Position numbers and translations under genes: made by a program
Part shown: positions 25,401-35,947 of the stretch, piece by piece
How positions within the stretch are numbered: the first letter of the stretch is position 1
Layout: each line of letters starts with the position of its first letter
Assembly: GCA_024704765.1 (NCBI GenBank)
Contig: JAKMXF010000111.1
Location: 124,001 to 188,000, forward strand
DNA: 64,000 nucleotides
Source of the DNA: Oopsacas minuta
Lineage: Eukaryota > Porifera > Hexactinellida > Lyssacinosida > Leucopsacidae
Reading direction: 5' to 3'
Notes under the pieces: generated by a model
The model's input: only the letters and a program-made list of their open reading frames with translations
The model's database searches: none
What the model was told of the DNA's origin: nothing

Positions 25401-28400
25401 TCTAATGCTTTGATTCTACCTTTAAAATTTTTGAGTCCTACCATTAGCTCATGTTCTTGTCTGTAACAGCTGAGAGAGTTTGTGCAGTCACCTTTGAATA
25501 AGTATGTAGTGCCTAAGGTAAATCAGAAGTAATTGGAAAAATATGATTTTGTCAGGTCTCAACGAGTTCGGATAATCGAAGTTACACTGTAGCTCTAGTA
25601 TATAAGTTTTTCGAGGGATCTCGAGGGTTCAGTCCCAATCAATGCTTTCCCAAGTGAAATAAATTCAAAGTTATCTTGGCGTTTGTATACGATAGTTGAC
25701 TATGCATTTCCAGTACAAAAAAATCATTAAAAAGGTGTGGAACTTAATAGAATTTCCAGTACAGTACATATATTGAAACCACAAAATTCGCGAACTTTAT
25801 GACAATTTGACTGTTAGATTTCGCAGATCGTGCAGACGTGCCGTCAGTGTTTCCGACAGGATCTTTGGATAGCGGTCATTTTTTGGCATGAGTGGGGTCT
25901 ATCGCTTATACACTCATTAAACCCTATGCATATAGTCTAAATTTTAACACAGCTGATATTCTAAGCGCGATAAATGACATGGTTTGGGGGAAACACTGTT
26001 GCCGTACATACCTTACACAACTTCAATACCGCTAGGAGGAATACTGACAAATTTACTATCTAAAATTATGTTCTAATGATTCAATCACAGAAGAATTCCA
26101 CAATCTGTCTTCTATTATTCAATAAAACTTCGTATTATTTCCTGGCGTATAAATACTGAAATAATTTAGAAAATGGCAATGAGTTTTAAATATCACTTTT
26201 AGACTGGAAAATCATTGAATGAAACATTTGTTTTGTCTGCTGTTTGATTGTTTATTTATTAGAATGTGTATGTGATTGCATGTTTCTATGTGTCGGCTTC
26301 ATTACAGTGGAGTTCGCCTAGTAGCAACTTGTATTTTGCACGAATTTCCCTTGCTAATACACGAACTTGACATCAGGCGAACACTACAGTTATTTGTTTG
26401 TTAGTTTCTAAGTTTGTTGTTACCTAGATTTCCAAATACAATAGCTTTTCCTATGTGATCTCCCAGTTCTTCAGCAACCTTCATAGCAGAAGAATAGAAC
26501 TCAATAGACTTATCCAGCTGTCTCATAGCTTGCAGACAATTCCCTATACTACAAATAGTACGTCCTTTAGCAGCTAAATCCTGATGCTCTTTACTCAGGG
26601 TAAGACGTTTCTCGTAGAAATCTATTGCTTTATCGTAATCCTATAGGAAATATAGAGTTAATAGAGTTACTGGTTAATCGGGTCATTTGGCCAGAAAGAG
26701 AACTTTGCAAATATTTACTAAATTACAGCATAACCTGCTTATATGGAAGCTCATTTGTATGGGCTAGGAATCGCTCTATTATTTGACACCGTTTCAGAAG
26801 TTCCCCCTTCCCATAGGCCCAGTTTGTGGAAGTTTTACTGTATTCAGGTCCCGAAGTGACCTTAAGTCTTAAGCAGAGCCTACTGTATTAAAAGAATATT
26901 TTTGAAAAAGTGGAAAAAAATAATGGAAAATTTGTTCAGCACTTCGCTTCGTTTTCAAGCTATATACTTAATTAATTCCACATAATTGGCTCAAAATTTC
27001 TATTGACCCCAAGTTGGAACCCAAGGAAGCAAAGAAAAATTTCTAGACATATCCCTTACCTGTAGTAACATGTGGGTATTTGCAAGATTTGTATAGGCTC
27101 TGGCTACACCGAATTTATCTTTGAGATAGTTCATGTAGTCTAGATTAAGTTCAAAATAGTGAACAGCTGTTTTCAAATAGGTTTTTGCTACTTTACTACT
27201 TGGTAGTGCTGGTAATTCTCCTGAATGGAATAGTAACTTGAAGATCTTGTAAGTAAAAAACCTAAAAAGGAATAGTTGTATAAAATAGTCTATTTATATC
27301 AAATGTTAAGCGATCTATAATTTGGGACGAGTGGATTCAAAAATTAGCGATTTTCGGAGGAAATATATATGCCAGTCATATCGAAATACCCACTTAAATA
27401 GAAGTCTTACATTGTACTAATATAACCCCAAATCAAAAGTAACATAAGTCACAGCGATTTATATAGAACTCCGCTTATATCGCATTTATCATCGTTCCTT
27501 GAGCTTTGATAAAACGGGAGGCGACTGTATTATGTCGACACAATAGAGTTGATTGACAAAAGTCTGTTAATCAAGATTTTCGCTAAATTAAGAGCAAAAA
27601 TTGCGGTACCAGTGTTGCCAGATCATGAACAAGTTCATAGATTTTGCTGTTGCATGAATTTGGAATGAACCATGAACTTTTGAATGTGGACTTTTTGGCA
27701 GTTCGCTACAGTTTAACCTCCACAAAGGGGGCAGTAGAAACGGGGAATTTTGGAACGAAGTGAAAAATACATAGAGCGAAATCCTAGTCCTATCATATGA
27801 ACCTCCACAACGTGGAAACGGATAGCATTTCGGCGTCTCTGGCATCCAGTTTGTGGAAGTTACACTATACTAAGTAATAACCTACCAATAGTTTGAAATA
27901 AATCTCCCAGATTATGATAAGCTTTAGCAATAGATCTCTGATCTCCCATACTCTGTACAGTGTGTAGATATACGAGATAACAGTGACAGGCACGAGTGAA
28001 TTTTCCCTTCTTGAAGTAAGCATTACCGAGATTACATAGTGCTTGTGCCATGCCTAGGAGGTCTGATCTACTGCGACAGAGAGCGAAATCATGTATGTGA
28101 CATTGTGCAGCGAGGTCATGGTTTTCTAAAAGAATAATTAGTGTAAAGTACAAATGATCGTTATTCAGCATAATTACAAGACCGTAGCAAGCAGATTTCA
28201 ATTGGTCAGGTAGACCTACAAAATATATGGATCCACAAAAATTGGCCCAGCCGAAACCTGACCAACCGGATTGTGTCCTAAGGCCATACATTGGGCTACA
28301 AAACAGGACAGTTTTGGTAAAAAGCTGATTTTCGACGGCTATTGCGGAATTCCTGCGAGTTATCTGACTTATAATCAGTAATTCTCATAAGAGTTCTTGA

Positions 28401-29227
28401 GTTGCGACAAGTACTAGGTAGTGACAAAAGATATCATTTTTAAACCGCGAAATAACTCCACACAAAGCCTATGAACTTCCCACGAATTATTCAATACGCA
28501 TTATTGATATTATCCATGGTCAAATTAAGGTTCGGCTATCAAAATAACGTCTGAGTCGTTCAAACGTTACGTACGCAAAATTCCCGAAAAATTGGACGGT
28601 TCCTTATAGTACCTCAAATTAATAATATAAAATAATTCAAATTATGTATACTAGCACAAAGTTGTAGTATGAAACTAGGTGAACTCTCGTTACAAGTGGT
28701 ATTTCCTTGTAAGCAGAGTAAAATCAATTACTTTCAAGTTACAGTGGGTAAATAACCCTTTCATGATAACGGGAGCTTACTGTTATTGAAATTGTTGTAA
28801 CGACTCTTACACGCTTACCTAATGAATAGTGTGCATTTCCAAGTAGCGACCATAACACACTAACCAAATTGAAATCAGCATTTTCTAATAATAAAGACAT
28901 TAGTAAGCCTTGTTCAAGCAAAGGTATAGATTCATCAAATTCTCCATTTCTAATCAAACGTTCTCCCTCGCATGCCAGACCTCTACAATCAGGAGTTTCA
29001 CGGACGCCAAGAGCTTCATCCCCGCAATCAGCTGTTCTCATAACCTTTGAGTTTCTTTGGCTATCATTTTGTTTACTTCTTGAATGTGGTCTGTGGTTGT
29101 TATTATTATTATTTGGTGTGTTTGTGTTGAGGGGAAAAGGTGATGAGTTCATAAGAGGTGGGGTAATCGGTCGTGAAGAATCGTGATAAGCTGTGATAGC
29201 TTGATCCAGTGATGTAGTGTTCATCAT
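22440..29227 (-). CDS. TPR protein distantly similar to GPSM/Pins (seven exons)
   Basis: Exons, right to left: 29227-28819, 28125-27882, 27261-27060, 26640-26424, 25512-25225, 23507-23370 and 22972-22440. All phases agree, giving 676 residues. The N-terminal 70 are Asn/Ser/Pro-rich. The first TPR begins CRGLACEGERLIRNGEFDES, close to the opening repeat of GPSM1/2 (LGN). Further repeats contain AQALCNLGNAYFKKGKF, AKAYHNLGDLF, ARAYTNLANTHMLL, CSIGNC and IVFGNLG. A coiled-coil-like stretch (about residues 430-455) and a Ser-rich tail of about 230 residues follow. LGN-type proteins orient spindles by binding G-alpha through C-terminal GoLoco motifs; I find no GoLoco (D-Q-R) motif here, so function should not be assumed. 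A small gene lies on the opposite strand in the intron before exon 6. Confidence 0.7.
23035..23240. repeat. Family B fragment joined to family G repeat
   Basis: The left part has 'acctccacaaacggggat' and 'gtagcatttttcggcgtc' of family B. The right part has 'gttgcgagagcatgaacaaa', 'catgaacttttgcatgaac' and 'tggcaacactacc', shared with 27600-27695 and 56080-56215 (family G). Both lie in the last intron of the TPR gene. Confidence 0.55.
23667..23855 (+). pseudogene. Start-less copy of the nested small gene's first exon
   Basis: This 63-codon frame is closely similar to 24235-24440 (both contain RPNYAKTAKECGM and DDWETKIESF). The codon at the ATG position is ACG, and about 24 bp are missing after the ECGM codons. 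It ends in TGA where the other copy stays open. It sits in the TPR gene's intron, on the opposite strand. The open frame is kept, so decay is recent or the copy serves as an internal exon. Confidence 0.5.
24010..24182. repeat. MITE, family A, between the two small-gene copies
   Basis: The left end is AAGTCAACTTTCGTTATGTT. The right part has 'tatcgcggtctcttgagcttcg' and 'tataaccggagtgggctata'. It is imperfect and probably old. Confidence 0.6.
24235..25092 (+). CDS. Nested hypothetical coiled-coil protein (two exons proposed)
   Basis: Proposed exons 24235-24468 and 24826-25092 join in phase 0 to give 166 residues. The first exon is Lys-rich (MTSIKKRCLQNSDIRPNYAK). The second has a charged heptad-like segment (about residues 120-150: NEIILNNEMVNLKKEKKALI) suggesting a coiled coil. 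I recognise no family. It lies antisense in the TPR gene's intron. The existence of a second copy of exon 1 just upstream supports a real unit. The donor (AAA|GTATGC) and acceptor (TTTTTCCAAG) are acceptable but unproven; exon 1 alone is also an open frame to 24492. Confidence 0.35.
24700..24798. repeat. MITE, family C (shortened)
   Basis: The right end 'gttcttataaccggcatccactgta' in two halves matches the hairpin at 3960-4206. The left end has 'accggttgtaagaac'. It ends 27 bp before the proposed second exon of the nested gene. Confidence 0.65.
26730..26842. repeat. MITE, family B
   Basis: Left end 'acagcataacctgcttatat', right end 'tttgtggaagttttactgta'. The interior has 'tttgtatgggctaggaatcg' as in the 21248 copy. 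It lies in a TPR gene intron. Confidence 0.6.
27395..27528. repeat. MITE, family A
   Basis: The right end reads 'aaaacgggaggcgactgta' and the body has 'atcgttccttgagctttg'. It lies in a TPR gene intron. Confidence 0.6.
27600..27871. repeat. Family G repeat followed by family B MITE
   Basis: 27600-27695 has 'gttgccagatcatgaacaag' and 'gaaccatgaacttttgaatg'. 27708-27871 begins ACAGTTTAACCTCCACAAAG and ends, inverted, TATAGTGTAACTTCCACAAA. The right end of the family B copy stops 10 bp before exon 2 of the TPR gene. Confidence 0.65.
28190..28290. repeat. Family F repeat
   Basis: Shares 'caattggtcaggtagacc', 'aaaatatatgga' and 'gaaacctgaccaaccgga' with 20391-20540. Lies in the first intron of the TPR gene. 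Confidence 0.45.
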
Positions 29228-30332
29228 AAATAGCTATGAAATTGTGATTGAGTCATACACAAGGAATATGAATAGTGCCTTACATAACGACGTACATAAT
29301 GGCCTTGTAGAGAAATGAGAGGGGAATACAGTATTCATAGCTATAAGAACACTCTTGGGAGTAGTAAACATGTTTCTATAACGGATATGTTCTTATATAA
29401 CCAATAACCAGTGTTCTTACAAGCGATACACACTGTTGTCTGAATATATTCGGGCATTTTGCTATATTAGAATTGAATTATAGGTGGTGGAATCTAAGCT
29501 ACCAATAACCGAAATTCGGGGGCGGATCTAGGGTGGGTGGGGACCAACGAACAAGCTCTGTCCACCCCTTTGAAAAATCTTTGATCCGCCCCCGAATTTC
29601 ACTTCGTGCGTTTCGGCTGGTCATGACTCAGGATACTCAACAGATCTCTCAAAAATCGCGTAAATCGAGGAGTATCCTACTAATATGCGGTTAGGCCAAA
29701 GATTTCTACACGAATAGATTTAAATTCGTTTCTAAACTTCGACAAATAATATTCAAATTTTGGAATTCAGCTAAATCTTCCTAAATACTGTCTCATGAAG
29801 AATTTTGCTGAATCAAAATGATCATTACATGATGTGCATAGAACCTAAAGCCTACTAAAGTAACACTTAATAAGAAGTAATTACCTTTACAAAGAGATTC
29901 TAATCTACATCTAACACACAGACATAGAGCTAGTTATATTGTCTAAGATATTGAAGTTCATTGAATATAACTATGAACTGTAGATTAATGTGGTTTGCTT
30001 GTAATGTATGTGGTAGAAAGTATGGATTTATATGTAATCATTATTACAAGATAGAATTATAGATTAATATATTATTCCATGGTTGCCACATGCTGTTTCA
30101 CCAGCCTCTAAAATTCTAAATGTTTACGCCAATTTGCTGCTGTTTTAGCAGCCCAGATTTACCCCGCTAAAATATTCTTGTATGTAACCATAGATATATT
30201 GGCTACAGTGAAACCTACACAAACATGTGGATAATATAATGGTTCAATAAATGTAAGATCTATCAATCCTAAACATGAGTGAGTCAAATTCAACTGAATT
30301 ACAATTACACACAACTAGCAACATAAATGTAG
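29228..30332. other. Upstream region of the TPR gene with two repeats
   Basis: No gene. A family C fragment lies at 29328-29432 ('tataagaacactcttgggag' and 'gttcttatataaccaataac'). A compact inverted repeat at 29513-29601 has ends GAAATTCGGGGGCGGATC and its exact inverse, typical of a hAT-like MITE. Confidence 0.5.
29513..29601. repeat. Small MITE with GGGGCGGATC ends
   Basis: GAAATTCGGGGGCGGATC at the left is answered by GATCCGCCCCCGAATTTC at the right, about 88 bp in all, with 'ggtgggtggggaccaacg' inside. Confidence 0.75.
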
Positions 30333-31256
30333 TTAGAAATACGTGATGTACTTTTTGATAAAATCCTTTCCAATGTTTGAAAGGAAAATTTCATCAATCT
30401 TTTCTGATTGTTCTTTGGACAGTGAGCTCTTCCAGGTACCTACTTTACCCTTAGGGAAAAATGAGGTACCTTCCTTCATAAATGCTTTGCCCTTGATGAA
30501 TTCATTTTCACGCATGGTCTCAAAGTTCGTTTCTTTCGCAATCAGCTGATAAAGTTCTTCTGTTAATTCTATACCGAGAAAACTGGCAATTTCGTCTACT
30601 TTCATTTTGAAATTTTTGTGCAAATCTTCATATGACAATATGAAGAAATTTGGATCATCCTTGTGCTCGAAGTAACCTTTTATATGTTCACAATGGTTGA
30701 AGCAATTATTCTCTACGTAGAATTGAAAAAATTCGTCGAAAGTACCAATATCTGAGTGGAATACGTCATTAGAAAGATGGTTATACATTGAAACAACAAC
30801 GTCTTTTGGATTTCTGTAAATATACAGGTACTTTGTAGCAGGATTTTTGGGTAGAAATTTATATGGAAAATGGGTGTAGAAGAGCCTCGGATCGGGCAGA
30901 GCAGATATCATAGCTTTAGGAATTCGTAATTTCTTCAACTGTTCGCCCTTACTAAGGCTACCTTCCGTTTCAACTAACTGCAATTCATCTACTTGAGGAA
31001 TATCAAAAAATGTGGCATTCTCGCCAGCTAACGGTTTGGATAATTTCTCCTTACAGACTAGCAGATATTCTATATGTGAAAGCCAATGTGTACCAGATTT
31101 CGGGAAGGATGTGACAAACAAATCTGTATCTCTGGGTTTGAAAATGGACGATGCTTGTTCGAGCCATTCTTCAGTCAAAAATGGAGGGAATAAGAAACCT
31201 TTACAAAGGTTCGGTCTGATTATAGTAGGCTTTTTGGATGCCTGAAATTCTGCCAT
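30333..31256 (-). CDS. Cytosolic sulfotransferase 1 (single exon)
   Basis: 307 residues, the usual length for the SULT family, which moves sulfate from PAPS to small alcohols, phenols or amines in the cytosol. The 5'-phosphosulfate loop SFPKSGTHWL lies at residues 50-58, the catalytic His in YTHFPYKFLP at about 133, the 3'-phosphate-binding YRNPKDVVVSMY at about 153, and the closing PAPS loop KGKVGTWKSSLS near residue 280. There are no introns. The gene points away from the other copies and is the most isolated of the five. Confidence 0.93.
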   Translation of the reverse strand: MAEFQASKKPTIIRPNLCKGFLFPPFLTEEWLEQASSIFKPRDTDLFVTSFPKSGTHWLSHIEYLLVCKEKLSKPLAGENATFFDIPQVDELQLVETEGSLSKGEQLKKLRIPKAMISALPDPRLFYTHFPYKFLPKNPATKYLYIYRNPKDVVVSMYNHLSNDVFHSDIGTFDEFFQFYVENNCFNHCEHIKGYFEHKDDPNFFILSYEDLHKNFKMKVDEIASFLGIELTEELYQLIAKETNFETMRENEFIKGKAFMKEGTSFFPKGKVGTWKSSLSKEQSEKIDEIFLSNIGKDFIKKYITYF

Positions 31257-32190
31257 TTTTCTTAAGAATTATAGTCAAATATTATATTTAAGATATAATT
31301 CTCGAAGTTCGTAATAAAATCTATCCAAAATATTTGAGCCTACTCAAAACAATTACAAAAAGATTTGGTTTCTAGTTTCTGTTATACTAATATGAGTTTA
31401 GTAGATGAATGTCTTGATATTGTTAATATTGCCTCACAGGCTGTAATCCAATAGCTACTAACCAGGACTTTGAAGTTCCTAATGTAACTTCATTAATATG
31501 AACGGTATTGAACCATAGATCACTGCAGCAGTGCTCAACATTTTACCCAAGGCCCCCTATTACAATTAATTAGAACATCCTGTGGACACCCTCCCATAGA
31601 CTGTAATACAAATCCTGCGGATCGCCTGCTGTCGTCCGTGGATCACCAAGAAGTACATAAACAGAAAATTTGTTGCAAGTTAGTCAATCATAATTTTGTC
31701 TACCTAGCGTTTGTCATATAACATTGTGTCCATGTATTATTCTATCGTGTTATTCGTGTATATTATTCGGATATCAAAACTCTTTCATAATTACTTTTAA
31801 CATACATTTCTACGTATTTGATACATTATAATCAAATAACCTATACATAGCTCAACTATACGATAGTAAAGTTTTTGTGTATTAGCTTTTCTATGTTCGA
31901 GGAAAGGTCATTTGTTAGGCTTAATGAAAGTCACCTTTTTGGAATGAGGGTATGGTGTTTTTGTATTACAAAAGAACCGTACTATACTATAGTTGAGCTA
32001 TATACGTATAAGGAATCTGTATTATCATTATGTTTCGCGTGATTGATCTTCAAATTCTTTGCGTTTTAACAAGCGTAAATGAAATATTATGCATATTGCA
32101 ATACTATGTCTTCAATATATATATACTAATTTTGCAATCGTCATAAATACAATCTGTTTATTGACACTATTACTATTTACCTAAAATTAA
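31257..32190. other. Intergenic with repeats between divergent sulfotransferase genes
   Basis: No gene. A family D variant lies at about 31520-31655 ('tgctgtcgtccgtggatcacc'). An inverted repeat spans about 31845-32015: TATACATAGCTCAACTATA on the left and TATAGTTGAGCTATATACG on the right, likely another MITE. The interval must carry the promoters of both flanking genes. Confidence 0.5.
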
Positions 32191-33081
32191 ATGGCCGAAA
32201 TCCAGAAAGACACGGTGAACATTTGTAAAGGTTACTTCTTACCCCCATTTGTGACTGAAGAATGGCTCGAACAAGCATCGTCCGCATTCAACCCACGAGA
32301 AACCGATCTGTTCGTCATATCCTACCCGAAATCCGGCACACATTGGCTTTCACATATTGTCTATCTGCTTGTAAGTAAGGAAATATTATCTAAGCACTAT
32401 CTCGGTGAAATTGCCACAGTTTTGGATATTCCTCTAGGAGACGAGGTGCAGTTAGATGTGAGGAAAGTCGGTCAGCTCTCGAAATTGCGTTCTACTGAAG
32501 CTCTCGTATCTTCTATGCCTGATCCAAGGTTATTCTTCACTCATTTTCCATATGAATTTCTACCCAAAAATCCTATCGCAAAGTATATTTACATATACAG
32601 AAACCCTAAAGATGCAATCATTTCGATGCATTCCTATCTTCAAAACAATCTACATTATGAAGGGATTGGTAGTTTTGATGAGTTTTTTCAATTCTACATA
32701 GAGAATAATTGCTTTAACTATTGTGAACATATAAAGAGTTACATCGAGCACAAGGATGATCCAAATTTCTTCATATTGTCTTATGAAGATTTGCACAAGA
32801 ATTTCAAAATGAAGGTTACTGAGATTTCCAATTTCTTCGATATAGAATTGACAGAAGAGCTATATGAGCTGATTGTGAAAGAAACGAACTTTGAGACCAT
32901 GCGTGAGAATATTTTCATCAATAATAAATCTACGATGAAAGAGGGAACAACATTCTACCTTAAGGGTAAAGTAGGGAGATGGAAGAGCTCATTGTCCCAA
33001 GGGCAATCAGAAAAGATTGATGAAATTCTTCTGTCGAAGTTAGGAGAGGAATTCATCAAACAGTACATCATTTATTACTGA
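32191..33081 (+). CDS. Cytosolic sulfotransferase 2 (single exon)
   Basis: 296 residues. PAPS-binding YPKSGTHWLS, catalytic FFTHFPYEFLP, YRNPKDAIISM and KGKVGRWKSSLS are all present, so it should be active. A TATA-like CATAAATA lies at 32142-32149. A block at about 32700-32812 differs from copy 3 at about one position, much closer than the rest of the two genes, indicating gene conversion. Confidence 0.93.
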   Translation: MAEIQKDTVNICKGYFLPPFVTEEWLEQASSAFNPRETDLFVISYPKSGTHWLSHIVYLLVSKEILSKHYLGEIATVLDIPLGDEVQLDVRKVGQLSKLRSTEALVSSMPDPRLFFTHFPYEFLPKNPIAKYIYIYRNPKDAIISMHSYLQNNLHYEGIGSFDEFFQFYIENNCFNYCEHIKSYIEHKDDPNFFILSYEDLHKNFKMKVTEISNFFDIELTEELYELIVKETNFETMRENIFINNKSTMKEGTTFYLKGKVGRWKSSLSQGQSEKIDEILLSKLGEEFIKQYIIYY

Positions 33082-33341
33082 AAGTTCAAGGAAAACGTTG
33101 ATGCTTTGCATTTATTGCTATATTATCATATTTTGTAGACTTTTGATAGTGCATGCATAGATATACGTAGGATTACCCTTATCTACGCTCATGTTCTTTA
33201 TCATATACGCCATCACAATGTTATTAAAATATCTGGTTTCAGTGATTTGAATACTGCTATAGTAGCCGGCCCAGTACAAATACATGTTCATACTATTCTA
33301 ATGATTACACTGTAGTTAGAAACAAATATAATTTTAAAGTT

Positions 33342-34283
33342 ATGGCTGAAGTTCAAGCAAGTAAAAGTATGGCTGAAACTGAGGGAACTAATAAATACGG
33401 CGTAAACCTTTGTAAAGGCTACTTATTTCCCCAATTTTTAACTGAAGAATGGCTCGAACAAGCATCGTCCGCTTTCAACCCACGAGGAACCGATCTGTTC
33501 GTCATATCCTACCCGAAATCTGGTACAAATTGGCTTTCACATATCGTATATTTGCTTGTAAGTAAAGAGAAACTATCAAAGCCTTATCATAGCGAAACTG
33601 CCACAATTTTTGAAATTCCTCAAGTAGACGAATTGCAGTCAGATTCAACGACGGTAACATTTACTGAGAATAAGCAAATGTCGAAATTTAGATTGACAAA
33701 AGCTCTCGTATCTGCTATACCTGACCCAAGGTTCTTCTTCACTCATTTTCCTTATAATTTTCTACCCAAAAATCCTGCAACAAAGTACTTCTACATTCAC
33801 AGAAATCCAAAAGACATTTTTGTTTCGATGTATAACCATTTTTCGAATGACACACTTCACCCAGAAATTCCTAGTTTTGATGAATTTTTTCAATTCTACG
33901 TAGAGAATAATTGCTTCAACTATTGTGAACATATAAAGAGTTACATCGAGCACAAGGATGATCCAAATTTCTTCATATTGTCTTATGAAGATTTGCACAA
34001 GAATTTCAAAATGAAATTAGGCGAGATGGCAACATTTCTCGGTATAGAATTGACAGAAGAACTTTATCAGCTGATTACGAAAGAAACTAACATTGAGGCA
34101 ATGCGTGAAAATGAATTCATTAATGGCAAAGCATTAATGAAGGAAGGTCACTCATTTTTCCCTAAGGGTAAAGTAGGTACCTGGAAGAGCTCATTGTCCA
34201 AAGAACAATCAGAAAAGATTGATGAAATTCTCCTGTCAAAGTTAGGAGAGGATTTTATCAAAAAGTACATCACGTTTTGTTGA
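33342..34283 (+). CDS. Cytosolic sulfotransferase 3 (single exon)
   Basis: 313 residues with YPKSGTNWLS, FFTHFPYNFLP, HRNPKDIFVSMY and KGKVGTWKSSLS. It starts 260 bp after copy 2 and has the same orientation. Its N-terminal tail is longer than copy 2 by a near repeat of its own start (MAEVQASKSMAETEG). The last 260 bp are nearly identical to copy 4 (about four differences). Confidence 0.93.
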   Translation: MAEVQASKSMAETEGTNKYGVNLCKGYLFPQFLTEEWLEQASSAFNPRGTDLFVISYPKSGTNWLSHIVYLLVSKEKLSKPYHSETATIFEIPQVDELQSDSTTVTFTENKQMSKFRLTKALVSAIPDPRFFFTHFPYNFLPKNPATKYFYIHRNPKDIFVSMYNHFSNDTLHPEIPSFDEFFQFYVENNCFNYCEHIKSYIEHKDDPNFFILSYEDLHKNFKMKLGEMATFLGIELTEELYQLITKETNIEAMRENEFINGKALMKEGHSFFPKGKVGTWKSSLSKEQSEKIDEILLSKLGEDFIKKYITFC

Positions 34284-34671
34284 AGCGGTGGAAGACTTGA
34301 ATAATTTGGTTTTAGTTTCTTTCTTGAAAATTATTTGTAGATGTTGATAGTATGAGTTTAGATTCTGTAGTAGGCATCATGAAGTGTAATTAGGAATAAC
34401 AAAAATGTAATCAGTAACAACTCCAAAACTCTCAGATTTCTAGGAATTTGCAGTTCAATCAAGCTTATCTTTACTTTTGTTATGAATCTTATCTCATAAT
34501 TGTTCAGTTTTTCCATAGCAACAATTTTTATACAGCAACTCATAAGTGTTACAAATGTTACACAACACACAGAAGGGGGACTAATTTCGGTTTAACGACT
34601 CCTTTAGGCATTGCTCTATATCAAAGCTTTTCTAATAGAAAATATGTTCAACATGTTCAATTCAATTCCAC

Positions 34672-34728
34672 ACTCAAATTAGAATATTATACAAACTCAA
34701 ATTAGAATATTATACAAACTCAAATTAG
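34672..34728. repeat. 23-bp direct repeat at the CAP gene's 3' end
   Basis: Two perfect copies of a 23-bp unit beginning ACTCAAATTAGAATATTATA, at 34672-34694 and 34695-34717, are followed by a partial third copy. The CAP stop codon (34697-34699) lies inside, so the last codons belong to the repeat. Confidence 0.85.
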
Positions 34729-35407
34729 CAAAGATACACAATAACATTAAAACTATATACCACACACTCAATGCCATGAAACTTCCGCTTCCAGATGTTT
34801 TTGAACATAATCCATCCACGCAATAATCGTAACCATCTTCACATTTAGAACAAAGATCACCTACTTCATATGGTGGTGTATAATAAATGTTACCCCCTGG
34901 CGCGTAATTACAAATATAATACGTGCCTGAATCTCCATTACAATATGCACTTGCGTCATATTTCGCGCATCCAACTAGATTAGTTGTTGCCCATACAATC
35001 TGTGTATAATGCCCGCATACATAAGAACAGGATAGTGAGTTTATATCGTAATATTGAAATTCTTCATACCATGCTTCTACTGGTACAGAATTATTCGAAA
35101 TATATTCCGAATACCAAAATAAATTCTCACCAATGTAATTTTCTGACCCTTCACATTCCAATGTTCGTGCTTGTGAATCTCGGTTTTGATTGTGCCTAAA
35201 ACCTGGACATGTACTTAGATAATTGTAGGCTAAATCTTCCAAGCAGTTGCTCCATCTCATTAATTGCATATTTGCAGCTGCAGGCTGTGCCCATCTTCTA
35301 TAATTATTGTGCAAATCCAGAATTTCTGCTACTTCCTCACTATTGAACTTGGTAGCAATTGATGGAAAGATCAATACTAAAATCATTATTATTATTTTCA
35401 TCTTCAT
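34697..35407 (-). CDS. Canonical CAP (CRISP/antigen 5/PR-1) protein with membrane-anchor tail (single exon)
   Basis: 236 residues. Residues 1-18 form a signal peptide and residues about 25-180 a complete CAP domain with the conserved His in LDLHNNYRRWA, Glu in GENLFW, His in CGHYTQIVW and the CNYAPGGN strand. A CRISP-like hinge follows (CSKCEDGYDYCVDGLC). A C-terminal hydrophobic stretch after SGSGS suggests a GPI-anchor signal or membrane helix. CAP proteins are secreted or surface proteins; some bind lipids or sterols. It lies between sulfotransferase copies 3 and 4 and is the best-preserved CAP gene here. A TATATATA stands at about 35484-35491 upstream. Confidence 0.9.
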   Translation of the reverse strand: MKMKIIIMILVLIFPSIATKFNSEEVAEILDLHNNYRRWAQPAAANMQLMRWSNCLEDLAYNYLSTCPGFRHNQNRDSQARTLECEGSENYIGENLFWYSEYISNNSVPVEAWYEEFQYYDINSLSCSYVCGHYTQIVWATTNLVGCAKYDASAYCNGDSGTYYICNYAPGGNIYYTPPYEVGDLCSKCEDGYDYCVDGLCSKTSGSGSFMALSVWYIVLMLLCIFANLSLYNILI

Positions 35408-35947
35408 ATTACAATATATTCCGAAAGATAAATCGCTGTTTAATATAATAGCTCAGGGAAGAAAACGAAGAAAACGTGAGGATATATATAGAGATGTCTT
35501 AGAGATAGATCATGTCGACATTTATCATTGTTGGACCCTTTGTTTGTGGAAACCATTCTACAACTAGTTCTAAGAGAGCCTCAAATTCACATCTAAAGTT
35601 CAATCAATGCCATTTTAGAACATAAAGTGAAACCATTTTCTTTACTTCCACTATATCTCACCCCATGAATATTGAAATACCAGAATCAGCAACAATATAG
35701 AAAATTGCTATACAACTTGCTTGAATAAGTGAGTTAATACTCATTGAACAATTACAAGAAGCTAATAACCACCTGAATCAATCCACGATCTTAATGTTTA
35801 CTCCACGAGGTTGTTAAAATATCTGATTTCTGTCTAAAAATAAATTATATCTTCGAGTAGGCAATAGGCACATTAGTAAGTATTTTATAAATACACTGGA
35901 TGATTAGATAAGTTGAAAACTTCAAAATCGAATTGGTCCTGAAAGCT
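35408..35947. promoter_or_regulatory. Shared upstream region of the CAP gene and sulfotransferase 4
   Basis: This 540-bp divergent intergenic region has a TATA box on each side: TATATATA near 35484-35491 for the leftward CAP gene and TATAAATA at 35886-35893 for the rightward sulfotransferase, 55 bp before its ATG. Confidence 0.5.

Noticed and set aside
3976-29432. Recurring 'ITGIK' translations in family C repeats as a hidden gene family
   Set aside because: Copies share only terminal inverted repeats and differ in length and frame; no conserved protein remains.
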